Source: a virus | Length of the DNA stretch: 64,000 bases | IMG/VR virus record: IMGVR_UViG_3300028377_000008 | Location: 16,690 to 80,689 of that record | Reading direction: 5' to 3' (one strand) | Part shown: positions 43,421 to 52,135 of the stretch, in pieces | How positions within the stretch are numbered: the first letter of the stretch is position 1 | Layout of the letters: each line of letters begins with the position of its first letter | Made by a program: the position numbers and the translations under genes | The notes under the pieces: model-generated | Seen by the model: the letters and a program-made list of their open reading frames with translations, nothing else | Database searches by the model: none | Told to the model about the DNA's origin: nothing

Positions 43421-43777
43421 ATGAATAAGGATGAGCTAAAAGAATTGAAAGAGTTGATGTCGCTCCTAAGACAAACGTATTCCAGATTGGAACGTGATTT
43501 AAAATTAGCTGGGGATACTAGCAAAAAAATCAAGAATCTTCTTGTAGAGAAGGTTCATGAAAGAAAGATCGCAGAAGTCGAAGAGAGATTCTTTGGAGAT
43601 GTCCTTCGTAGAGTTCGGGAAATGCCTATTCTAAGAAAATTGAACAGGCGACTTTACGCCTTTGAGCGGGACGCTGAAAGGGAAGAAATAATAGAAGAGA
43701 CTATCGTTAAAGAATCAAGATCAGTTGAATCAAAGATTGAGCGTCTTAAACGATATTTAGAGGAAGTACAGGAGTAA
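43421..43777 (+). CDS. Small coiled-coil protein
   Basis: A 118-residue protein, almost wholly helical and heptad-like (ELKELKELMSLLRQTYSRLE and a C-terminal VESKIERLKRYLEEV). A GAGGAAG site precedes it and the portal gene starts seven bases after its stop. Function unknown; a head-assembly role is plausible. Confidence 0.6.
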   Translation: MNKDELKELKELMSLLRQTYSRLERDLKLAGDTSKKIKNLLVEKVHERKIAEVEERFFGDVLRRVREMPILRKLNRRLYAFERDAEREEIIEETIVKESRSVESKIERLKRYLEEVQE

Positions 43778-43784
43778 GTCAAAT

Positions 43785-45554
43785 ATGGCAAGAACAAATG
43801 ATGATCAAAGTGTAATTGTATCCAGAGTTTCAGAGGTGCGTAGGTCTTCTTATCCTCCTAGTAAGGTTGAGATAACCCCGGGCAGGAAAGTAGAAGCGTC
43901 TCGCCGTAAGAAGGTCGCAGTAGCTTCTATGAACCTTAGAACAGGTAGTGGTGGAATGGGAGCTGGTGCTTTCGGAGGCGGCTTTATGCATGGACAGGGG
44001 ACTAATATTTATAGCCCACACTTGTCTCCAGACTTCCTTGAGCTTCCTCAGAATAGAACAGAGCAAAGGTCCTATTACAGGCATTTCTATAATAATGATC
44101 CTTATGTAGGTCAAGCAATTGATCTCCATACTGAGTTGCCTCTTTCTAAGATTCGTTTGACTTTGCCTAAAGGGAAAGACCCTAAACAAAACCGTAAGAT
44201 TTTAACCTATTTTACGGATATGGTAGATCAAATTAATTTACTTCAAGTTCTCATTGATGCGACTCGTGAGTATTATGTGATCGGAGAGGCTTTTATTTTT
44301 GCAGAGGATACTCCCGTAGAGGTCCCTGAAGAAATCTATTTCAAGTATGAACATGAGATTACACTTGACGGCGAAGCTGTTGTAACGAAGAAGAATAGAT
44401 CAAATTGGCGTGAGCTTGAAGAAGAGTATAAAAGAAAGCATTATAAAGGTTGGAAAAGACTTCAAGTTTTGCCACCGGATCAAGTACAACTAAATGCTTT
44501 TCAGTTTAGTGATGAAGATATCATTGAACTCATTCCCGATGCCAGAACTGCTAATTTAGTACAACGAGCTATGCAAGGGGATCCCCAGGCAAGTAAACAA
44601 TACCTGAATATCCCTAAAGAGATTCGGCAGTATTTGGAAACGGGACAAAACATTCCTCTAGGAACCGATCCCCATGAAGGGTCTTTTGTCTATCATCTGG
44701 CTAGATCAAAACCGAGCTATCAAACCAATGGAGTTTCTATTCTCCAGAGGTGTCTTAGAACTCTGGTATACAGAGACAAACTGAGACAGGCACAGACAAG
44801 TATCGCTTCCCGAGCAATGACTCCAAAGCGTCTTATTTATGCAGAAGATTTGGATGTTCATGATGTAGAAGAATTACGAGATCAGGTTGACCTTGCTCTA
44901 CTCGATCCTGACTTTTCCATTATCACGAACTATCAGGTGAATTGGGAAGAGATATCTGCGGACTCTAGGCTGCTCAATTTGAGTGGTGAATATGATATGA
45001 CCGATCGTCAGTTGTTCGCTGGACTGGGAGTGACTGAATCTATGCTGACAGGAGATGGTTCCTTTGGCGCAGAAAAAATCAATCTGGAGATAATCAATAA
45101 TAGATACCTTCTATATAGAGACCACATCCAACGGTATGTTGAAGAATATCTCTTTAAGCCTATTGCAAGAAGGAAAGGCTTTGTAGAGATGGATGAATTT
45201 GGTAATGAGGTACTTCTTTACCCCAAACTATCTTTCACTCGTTTGGCAGTCAGAGATAACAGAGACACTTTCGACTCTCTGTTCAATCTATACCAGAAAG
45301 GTTCCCTCTCTGTCAACTATATTCTTGAACTATTTAACTTGGACCCTGACGCGGTTCGTGAGCAGTTAGAGAATGATATGTTCACCGTCAACGATGCTAC
45401 CTTCAACGAAGCCATTAGAGGCGTTCTCAGTGAAGTAGGAAGGGGAATGGTTGAGAAGTCTGACTTCCTTCCCCTATTCATTAAGTATCTGTCACAGGTA
45501 TCTCAGTTCGATGTACAGTATATCGAACCTGAAGAGGGCGGCGGAAGGTTCTAA
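43785..45554 (+). CDS. Portal protein
   Basis: A 589-residue protein in the place expected for the portal. The N-terminus contains a Gly-rich flexible region. Portal-like hallmarks include NDPYVGQAIDLHTELPLSKI, a DATREYYVIGEAFIF strand, the VLPPDQVQL turn, PSYQTNGVSILQRCLRTLVY and the long helix with LRQAQTSIASRAMTPKRLIY. Twelve copies would form the ring at one capsid vertex through which DNA enters. The N-terminal KVAVASMNLRTG resembles motifs in other virion proteins of this window. A strong terminator follows. Confidence 0.87.
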   Translation: MARTNDDQSVIVSRVSEVRRSSYPPSKVEITPGRKVEASRRKKVAVASMNLRTGSGGMGAGAFGGGFMHGQGTNIYSPHLSPDFLELPQNRTEQRSYYRHFYNNDPYVGQAIDLHTELPLSKIRLTLPKGKDPKQNRKILTYFTDMVDQINLLQVLIDATREYYVIGEAFIFAEDTPVEVPEEIYFKYEHEITLDGEAVVTKKNRSNWRELEEEYKRKHYKGWKRLQVLPPDQVQLNAFQFSDEDIIELIPDARTANLVQRAMQGDPQASKQYLNIPKEIRQYLETGQNIPLGTDPHEGSFVYHLARSKPSYQTNGVSILQRCLRTLVYRDKLRQAQTSIASRAMTPKRLIYAEDLDVHDVEELRDQVDLALLDPDFSIITNYQVNWEEISADSRLLNLSGEYDMTDRQLFAGLGVTESMLTGDGSFGAEKINLEIINNRYLLYRDHIQRYVEEYLFKPIARRKGFVEMDEFGNEVLLYPKLSFTRLAVRDNRDTFDSLFNLYQKGSLSVNYILELFNLDPDAVREQLENDMFTVNDATFNEAIRGVLSEVGRGMVEKSDFLPLFIKYLSQVSQFDVQYIEPEEGGGRF

Positions 45555-45574
45555 GAAGAATAAAGAAGTGGTGG

Positions 45575-45633
45575 GGGGATGATAATCTTCTCATATTAAG
45601 TAGTAATGATTATCATCCCCTATCCTCTTTTTT
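45575..45633 (+). terminator. Intrinsic terminator after the portal gene
   Basis: A perfect 13-bp stem, GGGGATGATAATC with GATTATCATCCCC (to 45620), a 20-base loop, and T-rich sequence to 45633. The T run starts six bases after the stem, slightly displaced from the usual position. Confidence 0.75.
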
Positions 45634-45649
45634 GCTAATAGGCTAAACC

Positions 45650-47044
45650 GTGGTGAAAACTTCTCCATACAAAACGTCCACAAAGGACCAATACCAAAGA
45701 GAGAACGAGGAAGTAGAGCGTCTGGTTAAGAAAAGCCCGACTAAGAAACCTCCAAGAACTGACAAGAATCGTGACCGTATTAAAGTAGAAGATCCCGATC
45801 TCGATAGTGATGATAAGGATCTTTCTCTAAACTATAAGGACATTGGAGGGTCCTCTATTGCAAAGAGGGTAGCTCTCAAAACTATACTTTCTTTTGAGTT
45901 TGATGAAGACGAATTAGAACTCGAAGATGAAGAAGAAGTTGAAGAAGACAATCTGGAAGAAGACGTTGATGAGATAGAAGAAGAATCAGAAAAAGAGAAG
46001 GAACCCATAAAAGAGAATCGTCCTGCAACAGAGCAGGCGGTCCTAGATGCTGCTATCAAACTATACGAAAGACCTGCAGCAGAGCTACAACACATGCTGG
46101 GGAGTGATTATAGTGCTGGGGAAAAGAAAGCAATAAAGCAAGCCCTTGGATTAAAGACTCGTCCTAAGCCCCCTGAATGGGATCGGGATGAAGTATTTGA
46201 AGAGGGAGTGGTCAAGCTCAAAGAGAGGCATCGGTTTCGCCGTCACATGGAAAATTGGGACGCAAAACAGTTCGCAGACAATCTGACCTATTTTAAAGAA
46301 AAGTATATTAATGAAAGCCTCACCGAGAGTCGGGGTTGGTATGAAAGTTACTATCAGGTCATGATACAGCTAGTAGAAAATGCCTGGGAAAATTTTAAGA
46401 AAGAGGACTTTCCCCCTTTAGATCTAGATGAAATTCTCAGAAATATTGAGGAACCTGACGAAGAATTTGATCAGGGTTCCCGATCCGAACTGAAGAAACA
46501 GGCTAAAGAATGGAGAGAAAGGTTAAGAAGAACAGGCTTTGAGCAAACAGAAACTCTTATAGAAACCGCAAAAGAAGCCTCGGACCAAATAAAAAACCAT
46601 CTGTCTAATGAGGCAGCCTGGATCACCACTTTGCAATATATCCTTGATGGGGCATTAGAGATGAAGAAAACCACTACAGATGAAAAAGGTAAAAAAATCG
46701 CCTCTGCTATCCGATCAGGATTTAGGAAAGGGGCACAATATCGTGGTCTACCTGGACCCCTCCATGAAGATGATGGGTTTAAGACTCTTTCACCTAAATG
46801 GCGTCTCAAAGACCCCAGACAGCTAGATGAAAAAGATTTTGCTGTTATTATACATGAAGCAATGGAATGTTTAAAAAAGCCTTTTCTATCTAATGACCTG
46901 GTTGGATATAATCCAGACATGGCATGTAGAATTGCTCTTGATTACTCTATTTATACTTGTGATCAGGGGAAGTATGACAACACAATTGATGCACCAACCT
47001 ATAACGCTCTCTTAGATTTATTACTGAGAGTTACCGAAAATTGA
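45650..47044 (+). CDS. Unknown acidic protein of the head region
   Basis: A GTG start (45650, or 45653) with a weak AGG site. The 464-residue product has a basic N-terminus, SIAKRVALKTIL near residue 70, then about 50 residues that are almost all Glu/Asp, then a mainly helical domain. It lies between portal and protease genes, so a head-assembly or scaffold-associated role is possible. No family recognised. Confidence 0.6.
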   Translation: MVKTSPYKTSTKDQYQRENEEVERLVKKSPTKKPPRTDKNRDRIKVEDPDLDSDDKDLSLNYKDIGGSSIAKRVALKTILSFEFDEDELELEDEEEVEEDNLEEDVDEIEEESEKEKEPIKENRPATEQAVLDAAIKLYERPAAELQHMLGSDYSAGEKKAIKQALGLKTRPKPPEWDRDEVFEEGVVKLKERHRFRRHMENWDAKQFADNLTYFKEKYINESLTESRGWYESYYQVMIQLVENAWENFKKEDFPPLDLDEILRNIEEPDEEFDQGSRSELKKQAKEWRERLRRTGFEQTETLIETAKEASDQIKNHLSNEAAWITTLQYILDGALEMKKTTTDEKGKKIASAIRSGFRKGAQYRGLPGPLHEDDGFKTLSPKWRLKDPRQLDEKDFAVIIHEAMECLKKPFLSNDLVGYNPDMACRIALDYSIYTCDQGKYDNTIDAPTYNALLDLLLRVTEN

Positions 47045-47155
47045 AATAATCTTTTTGTAGTTTGTTTGTAACGACTATTTCCGCCTTTGATGGCGGGCAG
47101 GTCGTTGAGACATTTTCACCGACAGATCATTAACCACCCACAGAGGGAAGGGAAT

Positions 47156-47683
47156 ATGCTAACCAAAAGAGAAATCATCGCTTATACTAAGCGTCTCGAT
47201 AAAATCGCCACTGAAGTTCAAGGAAACTGGAACTCTTATGGCTTGTCAAAAAAAGCTGCTTATGACTTTTGTCTTCATGTCGACAGTCTTTCAGATCGTT
47301 TGGAAAGATTAGTTGGACTTGATCGTCAAGCTAAGACACTTGAAACCCAGCCTGACGAACCCTATATGGATCAGTTCAACCAGCACGGGGTTCAAGATGG
47401 CGAAGGCGACACTGATGAGCCTTATATGGATCACATGAAAAAGGATCCTCATGGACAATTCCATGAAGAAACTCTTGAAGGAAAGCCACAGTCCGAACTA
47501 AGCAATACCAAGTCTGCTTCTTGGTATCGTTTTGCAGATGATGCGGACGAAGAAGAGAAAAAGGAAGAAGAGAAAAAGGAAGCCTCCACTGATTATTGGG
47601 GAGAGTCTAAGACTTCTTCTACCGATGATTATTGGAATGATTCCAAAGTCGCAGGAAAAGACTCCGACGATTATTGGGGATGA
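47156..47683 (+). CDS. Unknown protein with repeated DYW and EPYMD motifs
   Basis: The ATG at 47156 is preferred because of the GAGGGAAGGG site just upstream; an ATG 69 bases earlier lacks one. The 175-residue protein has a helical N-terminal half, two EPYMD repeats (DEPYMDQF, DEPYMDHM), and a C-terminus with three DYW units (TDYWGESK, DDYWNDSK, DDYWG). These look like short linear binding motifs. A virion or assembly role is inferred from position. Confidence 0.6.
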   Translation: MLTKREIIAYTKRLDKIATEVQGNWNSYGLSKKAAYDFCLHVDSLSDRLERLVGLDRQAKTLETQPDEPYMDQFNQHGVQDGEGDTDEPYMDHMKKDPHGQFHEETLEGKPQSELSNTKSASWYRFADDADEEEKKEEEKKEASTDYWGESKTSSTDDYWNDSKVAGKDSDDYWG

Positions 47684-47691
47684 AAAGTTTT

Positions 47692-47740
47692 CCGACCGTC
47701 TTTCCTATTTATTAGAAAGGCGGTCGGGCTTTTCTTTTTC
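47692..47740 (+). terminator. Intrinsic terminator
   Basis: A 13-bp stem, CCGACCGTCTTTC with GAAAGGCGGTCGG (one wobble), then a T-rich tail. Confidence 0.9.
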
Positions 47741-47762
47741 ATTTTAACTACGGAGCCCTCTT

Positions 47763-48704
47763 GTGACTAAAAAAGCCTACATAGATGAGCGGAAGCTCTG
47801 TCAACAGTTTACAATAGGAGACATTGTGCTCCTACCTATTTTCACGAGGGGGAACAGATATGCTCCTTCTATGGGTAGAGTTACTGCTGTTTTAGATAAG
47901 ATTGGGTTCCTGGATGTTGAAACATCTTTTGGAACACTTCGATTATCTCCTACGGAAGTAACGAAACGGGATATTGAAGATACAGATTTGGAAGATACTG
48001 GAGATAATACTTGGGAGCGCGAACGCGCTCAGAGGGTAGCATCTTCTTTTTACCATAAAAGGTATTCTAATCTAGTATCAAAAGCTAATAGGTTACGGGA
48101 AGAAGGCTTGCAAGAAATGGATGCCTATAACTTCCTCTTTTCTCGTTTTGCTTCAACGCATAGTGACGATGAAATTCAGAGATCTATTAGAGTAGCCTTT
48201 ATAGAATCAAGAGTCAAGAACTCTTTATACTGGAAAGCTAAAGGTCGTCAATATGGCCCTACTCAATCCGAAGTAGAAACAAGCTGTTTTCATTGTCCTC
48301 AGTGCAAAACTGAATTGCAGAAAGCCTGTTATCAGAAAAGAACAAAGCTCTATGTTTGTCCACAGTGTCTTTGGATGATCACTCCTGCGGATTTATTAAA
48401 TCCTGGAGAAGAATCAGAACCTTTGGACCAACAAAGAACCGTTGTGGATTTCTTCACCCCTAAGGATCCCCTTCTTCAAGCGGTTTATGGAGACCGTGAA
48501 TCAAGCATTTTTAAAAAAGCTGATGAAGATAGGATAGAAGAATTAGAAGATACCCCCGAAGATTTAGGCGCAGGTCCACTCCCTGTTGTAGAGGATGATG
48601 ACGTACCTAAGCAAAAAGTTGTTAGAACTCCTGGGTATTTTGATACTACCACTAACAACGTGCTCGAAAGATTCTATCGCGGCACTTATCGAAATAACGA
48701 ATAA
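47763..48704 (+). CDS. Unknown zinc-ribbon protein of the head region
   Basis: A GTG start with GGAG seven bases upstream. The 313-residue protein has an N-terminal SH3-like segment (FTIGDIVLLPIFTRG, MGRVTAVLDKIGFLDVE), a helical part starting QRVASSFYHKRYSNL, and a zinc ribbon (Cys178/181 and Cys199/202, both CPQC). The acidic C-terminus is probably flexible. It lies next to the prohead protease gene; function unknown. Confidence 0.65.
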   Translation: MTKKAYIDERKLCQQFTIGDIVLLPIFTRGNRYAPSMGRVTAVLDKIGFLDVETSFGTLRLSPTEVTKRDIEDTDLEDTGDNTWERERAQRVASSFYHKRYSNLVSKANRLREEGLQEMDAYNFLFSRFASTHSDDEIQRSIRVAFIESRVKNSLYWKAKGRQYGPTQSEVETSCFHCPQCKTELQKACYQKRTKLYVCPQCLWMITPADLLNPGEESEPLDQQRTVVDFFTPKDPLLQAVYGDRESSIFKKADEDRIEELEDTPEDLGAGPLPVVEDDDVPKQKVVRTPGYFDTTTNNVLERFYRGTYRNNE

Positions 48705-48724
48705 TCCTAATTGGAGATCCAATA

Positions 48725-51535
48725 ATGGCCTTCTTAAAATTTGCAAAAGCTATCGTTGAAGAATCTAATGTGGGAAAAGATAAGTGGAATCAAATCCGCC
48801 AGGCTTCTTCCACTGATCCTTTTAACAAAACAGGATCTTCTATTAATTTAGGAGAGTATGCTGATCCCAGCAAATACCTCCTTACTCACTGTACTATCAT
48901 TGCGTCTGTAGACGTTGATGAAGTTCCTAACGTAAAGATAGGGGAAAAGATACAGGGGGACGGTGGTCAGTCCATTAAGAGACTCCACAACGATTATTAT
49001 ATCACACCAGAAACTTCAAAATTTGTGAACTGTTTTGAAAGCGGTACTCATATTACTATGGGTGATGGTACTGTCAAAAATATCGAAGATGTTCGAGTTG
49101 GAGATGAGGTAAGAACTCATAAGGGGAGAATTAGAAAAGTTACACAGACTTTTGAAAATGATTATGAGGGAAATATTCTGGACATTAAAATCCAGGGATC
49201 CAATGAGCGTCTTAGTACCACTCCCGAGCATCCTTTCTTTGTCTTTGAGGCTAATAAAGAATGTGTTGAGTGTGGTTCCGACATTGATAGAAATAATAAA
49301 AGCGCATCTCATTTACTAGGCAGACATTATTGTTCTAAGTGGTGCTACTATGAAAAGGGAGCTTCTAATAAATCCCTTCTTAAAGAAAAAGACGGGACTT
49401 TTTTGGAAGCAGAGGATTTAACTCCTAAACAGCATTTTGCTACGCAGCCTATTATCCCTATAGATGTATATAACACTGGAATTACCAAAGGACAAGCTCG
49501 TCTCATAGGATACTTCCTTGCCGAAGGTCATTATGAACTTGATAGCTATAATGATAATTCCAAAGTAGGGGTACTGTGGGCATTTCACGAAAATGAGCGT
49601 CATACTTTAGCACAAAATGTCGTAGAATTAATGGAGTCCGAATTTGGGGTCCAATGTGTAGTTCGTGATTCCAGTGACCATAAGGGTATTTATGTCACCA
49701 CCCGCACTAATAGAGATATGGTATCTTTTTTCCAAAAATGGGTAAAAGGTAATGAGTCTGTAACAAAATACCTACATCCATACCTTCTACAAGAGTCTTC
49801 TGAAATTCTTTTTGAAATTCTCAGAGGTTGGTTTGAAGGAGATGGATCCTTTTTCGTCCCTACGGGAGAAAAGGCTCCTAGGTTAGAGGGTACCTCGGCC
49901 TCTGCTTCCCTGATTAATCAAGTTCATCAAATTCTAAATTCATTAGGAATTTCGTCCCGCCGCTCTCACCGAGAACGTCCTGGTCGTATCAAAGACCCTG
50001 TAACGGGATCTGTTATAAATGACCTTAGTACTACCCTAGAATGTTGGGAAGTCCTCGTTGGATATTGTTGGGTGTCTGAATTAATTAAAGACACTATCTA
50101 TGAGGATTTATTTGACGTGAAAGTGCAAACAGCCCCTTCTCATCGATTCATTAATGATTATTGTGTCCAAATGATCACCGAAGTCGAGGCAAGACCCGAA
50201 AACACTAAAGTCTATAATATCGAGGTAGAAGAGGATCATTCGTACTTAGCTAATGGATTCGCAGTTCATAATTGCAATGGAGATGCGTGGGAGCGAGAAC
50301 TTCTCATGGGTACCTATCGTACTTTCATTGGTGCCGAAAACTATGTAGAACACATTCAGATTCCAGATTTATCAAAAGGTAAGGTAATTGATGCAGTATC
50401 CAGAGACCTGGGCGATACCGTCTATGTTGATATTTTGGTAGCAACTAACCGTAAGCACGGTGAACTTGTTGCAGATATCGAAGCGGGAAAAATCAATACC
50501 TTGAGTATGGGATGCTCTATTCAATACAGCATTTGCACGAAATGTGGAAACGTAGCTGCGGACGAAACAGAACTTTGCGAACATGTCAAGTATGAGAAAG
50601 GCAATTATTTTCATGATGCCAAAGGAAAGAAGCGTGTAATTGCAGAACTCTGTGGTTATAAAACTGATCCAGAATCCGTTACTTTCATTGAAGCTTCTTG
50701 GGTAGCTAACCCTGCATTCAAAGGAGCGGTCCTTAGAAGCATTCTTAACTCTTCTTCCGATATCACCCCTGAAGAGAGAGAAGCAACCGCTGAGAAGCAA
50801 GCTGAGTTGCTTACAGCTTCTCCTATGTTGGCAGAGTTTCTGGAAAGTCAGAACATTGACAAACATGTTAGAACGGCTGCCCAAGAAATACTGGGGCAAG
50901 AACTAGAGTCTGTTCGTATTCTCAAAGAGGAATTGAATTCTCGTTTAGCTTCCGTATCTAAAAAGTCCTTTGGTTTTGATGATGAGGAGGAGGAAGACGA
51001 AGAAGGAGGAGATGAAGGTTCTCCTATCGAAGAAATTCGAAACGATATCAAGAAAGAGCTTCATAACGATATCAAGAAAGAAATCACTGAGGATATGAAA
51101 AACGAGTTGGGCTTAGACCCACGGGAAGTTTTGTTTGAGGACAAAGGAGACAGTGGAAAGCCTAACGTGAATGATAATATCATTTCAGGTTTTCAAGCAT
51201 TCTCTTCTCGATACTCATCTGAGATTAAGAATAGCACTCGTTTGAGAAAAGTCTTTTCTGTTATCTATGAAGCTAAAGAAGGAGGATGGGACAAGGTAGC
51301 TAGAATGAATCAGGTATCTAATAGAGACATTGTTGCTGCTATGTACCTGAAAGATAGAGACTATGGATCCAGTCCTTTACCCTCTGAACTATATACTTGC
51401 TTATCTAAGGTAGGTGGGTCTTCCAACTATAACAATGTTCATTCATTTCTGAATGCCTGTCACTTGGCTTTGGGTAGAAAAACTTCCGTAGGGGAATCTA
51501 AGGTTCTCATTCGTAGAAGTAAACTTTTAAAATAA
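48725..51535 (+). CDS. Prohead protease with C-terminal extension, interrupted by an intein
   Basis: The 936-residue precursor contains a 414-residue intein, leaving a 522-residue protein. After the intein, NGDAWERELL leads into a serine-protease-like core. The candidate catalytic His is in YVEHIQIPDLSKGKV and the candidate Ser in TLSMGCSIQYS, spaced and ordered as in S78-type prohead proteases. A CTKCG/ELCEH cysteine pair and WVANPAF follow. The C-terminal third has an acidic Glu/Asp run and a coiled coil (RNDIKKELHNDIKKEITED), possibly a built-in scaffold. It should mature the capsid by cleaving scaffold and head proteins. Activity would depend on splicing. Confidence 0.8.
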   Translation: MAFLKFAKAIVEESNVGKDKWNQIRQASSTDPFNKTGSSINLGEYADPSKYLLTHCTIIASVDVDEVPNVKIGEKIQGDGGQSIKRLHNDYYITPETSKFVNCFESGTHITMGDGTVKNIEDVRVGDEVRTHKGRIRKVTQTFENDYEGNILDIKIQGSNERLSTTPEHPFFVFEANKECVECGSDIDRNNKSASHLLGRHYCSKWCYYEKGASNKSLLKEKDGTFLEAEDLTPKQHFATQPIIPIDVYNTGITKGQARLIGYFLAEGHYELDSYNDNSKVGVLWAFHENERHTLAQNVVELMESEFGVQCVVRDSSDHKGIYVTTRTNRDMVSFFQKWVKGNESVTKYLHPYLLQESSEILFEILRGWFEGDGSFFVPTGEKAPRLEGTSASASLINQVHQILNSLGISSRRSHRERPGRIKDPVTGSVINDLSTTLECWEVLVGYCWVSELIKDTIYEDLFDVKVQTAPSHRFINDYCVQMITEVEARPENTKVYNIEVEEDHSYLANGFAVHNCNGDAWERELLMGTYRTFIGAENYVEHIQIPDLSKGKVIDAVSRDLGDTVYVDILVATNRKHGELVADIEAGKINTLSMGCSIQYSICTKCGNVAADETELCEHVKYEKGNYFHDAKGKKRVIAELCGYKTDPESVTFIEASWVANPAFKGAVLRSILNSSSDITPEEREATAEKQAELLTASPMLAEFLESQNIDKHVRTAAQEILGQELESVRILKEELNSRLASVSKKSFGFDDEEEEDEEGGDEGSPIEEIRNDIKKELHNDIKKEITEDMKNELGLDPREVLFEDKGDSGKPNVNDNIISGFQAFSSRYSSEIKNSTRLRKVFSVIYEAKEGGWDKVARMNQVSNRDIVAAMYLKDRDYGSSPLPSELYTCLSKVGGSSNYNNVHSFLNACHLALGRKTSVGESKVLIRRSKLLK
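49031..50272 (+). mobile_element. Intein with LAGLIDADG endonuclease domain in the prohead protease
   Basis: A 414-residue intein from Cys103 (CFESGTHITMGDG) to HN before Cys. Block B-like TTPEHPFFVF, endonuclease motifs LIGYFLAEGHYE and ILRGWFEGDGSFF, and C-terminal HSYLANGFAVHN are present. An internal CVECG zinc-binding pair lies in the splicing-endonuclease linker. Its C-terminus is less like the other two inteins, so it is probably a separate acquisition. Confidence 0.92.
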
Positions 51536-51548
51536 GAGAGATTCCATC

Positions 51549-51932
51549 ATGAATAAAAAGCTAAGAAATACCTTGATTAAGGTAGCACATAAAAACCCTG
51601 AACTCAAGCCCAAAGTTCTATCACTTCTTGCGAGTGCTAAGGGCAGAAAAAGTAAGTTTTTGGATGCTATGGAAGGAAAGAAGTTCAAACATCCTGAAAC
51701 CGGCAAGGACGTTAAATATCATTCTTTGCCTATGGAAGACAGAATAAGGATCCAAAAAGAATGGCACGAGAGTAATAAGAAAAAGCCTGAGACTAAAAGC
51801 AAAAAGAAGGTAGAAGATGATCTGGAGAAAGAATCTTCTACTCAGTTGAGAGATTCCCTTATCAGAATTGCACATAAAAATCCTGAATTGAGAATAGAGC
51901 TACTATCTCTTATTACCAAAAATTCAGACTAA
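51549..51932 (+). CDS. Unknown protein carrying the PELR module at both ends
   Basis: A 127-residue basic protein. It begins KLRNTLIKVAHKNPELKPKV and ends with a second copy, QLRDSLIRIAHKNPELRIEL, separated by a lysine-rich linker. It is the simplest member of the set of module-bearing proteins and lies between protease and scaffold genes, which supports a head-assembly role for the module. Confidence 0.7.
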   Translation: MNKKLRNTLIKVAHKNPELKPKVLSLLASAKGRKSKFLDAMEGKKFKHPETGKDVKYHSLPMEDRIRIQKEWHESNKKKPETKSKKKVEDDLEKESSTQLRDSLIRIAHKNPELRIELLSLITKNSD

Positions 51933-51956
51933 ATCCAGTTAAACAAAGAAAAACTA

Positions 51957-52092
51957 GGGTTTATTTCGCTATTCTATTTATAGAAACCCTTTAGGTGAAG
52001 CGACTGCGGGAAGGCTTAGATCCTTCTCCCTTCACTTATCTTACCTTCTTACCATAAAGGCAGAGGGTAAGTCAAACAAACTAGCGCTAGTT
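51957..52092 (+). promoter_or_regulatory. Structured intergenic leader before the scaffold-like gene
   Basis: A 200-base gap with stacked inverted repeats: AGGGTTT/AAACCCT (51957-51991, possibly a weak terminator), GTGAAG/CTTCAC enclosing GAAGG/CCTTC (51996-52035), CTTACC/GGTAAG, and the perfect palindrome AACTAGCGCTAGTT (52079-52092). No open reading frame is evident. Confidence 0.5.
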
Positions 52093-52135
52093 CGTAAGAC
52101 AATACCCACCCCACCGTGGTTTGGAGGTAAAAATC

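Noticed and set aside
45832-46095. Ser-rich minus-strand frame opposite the 45650 gene
   Set aside because: It arises from the Glu/Asp-rich stretch on the plus strand; no ribosome binding site.
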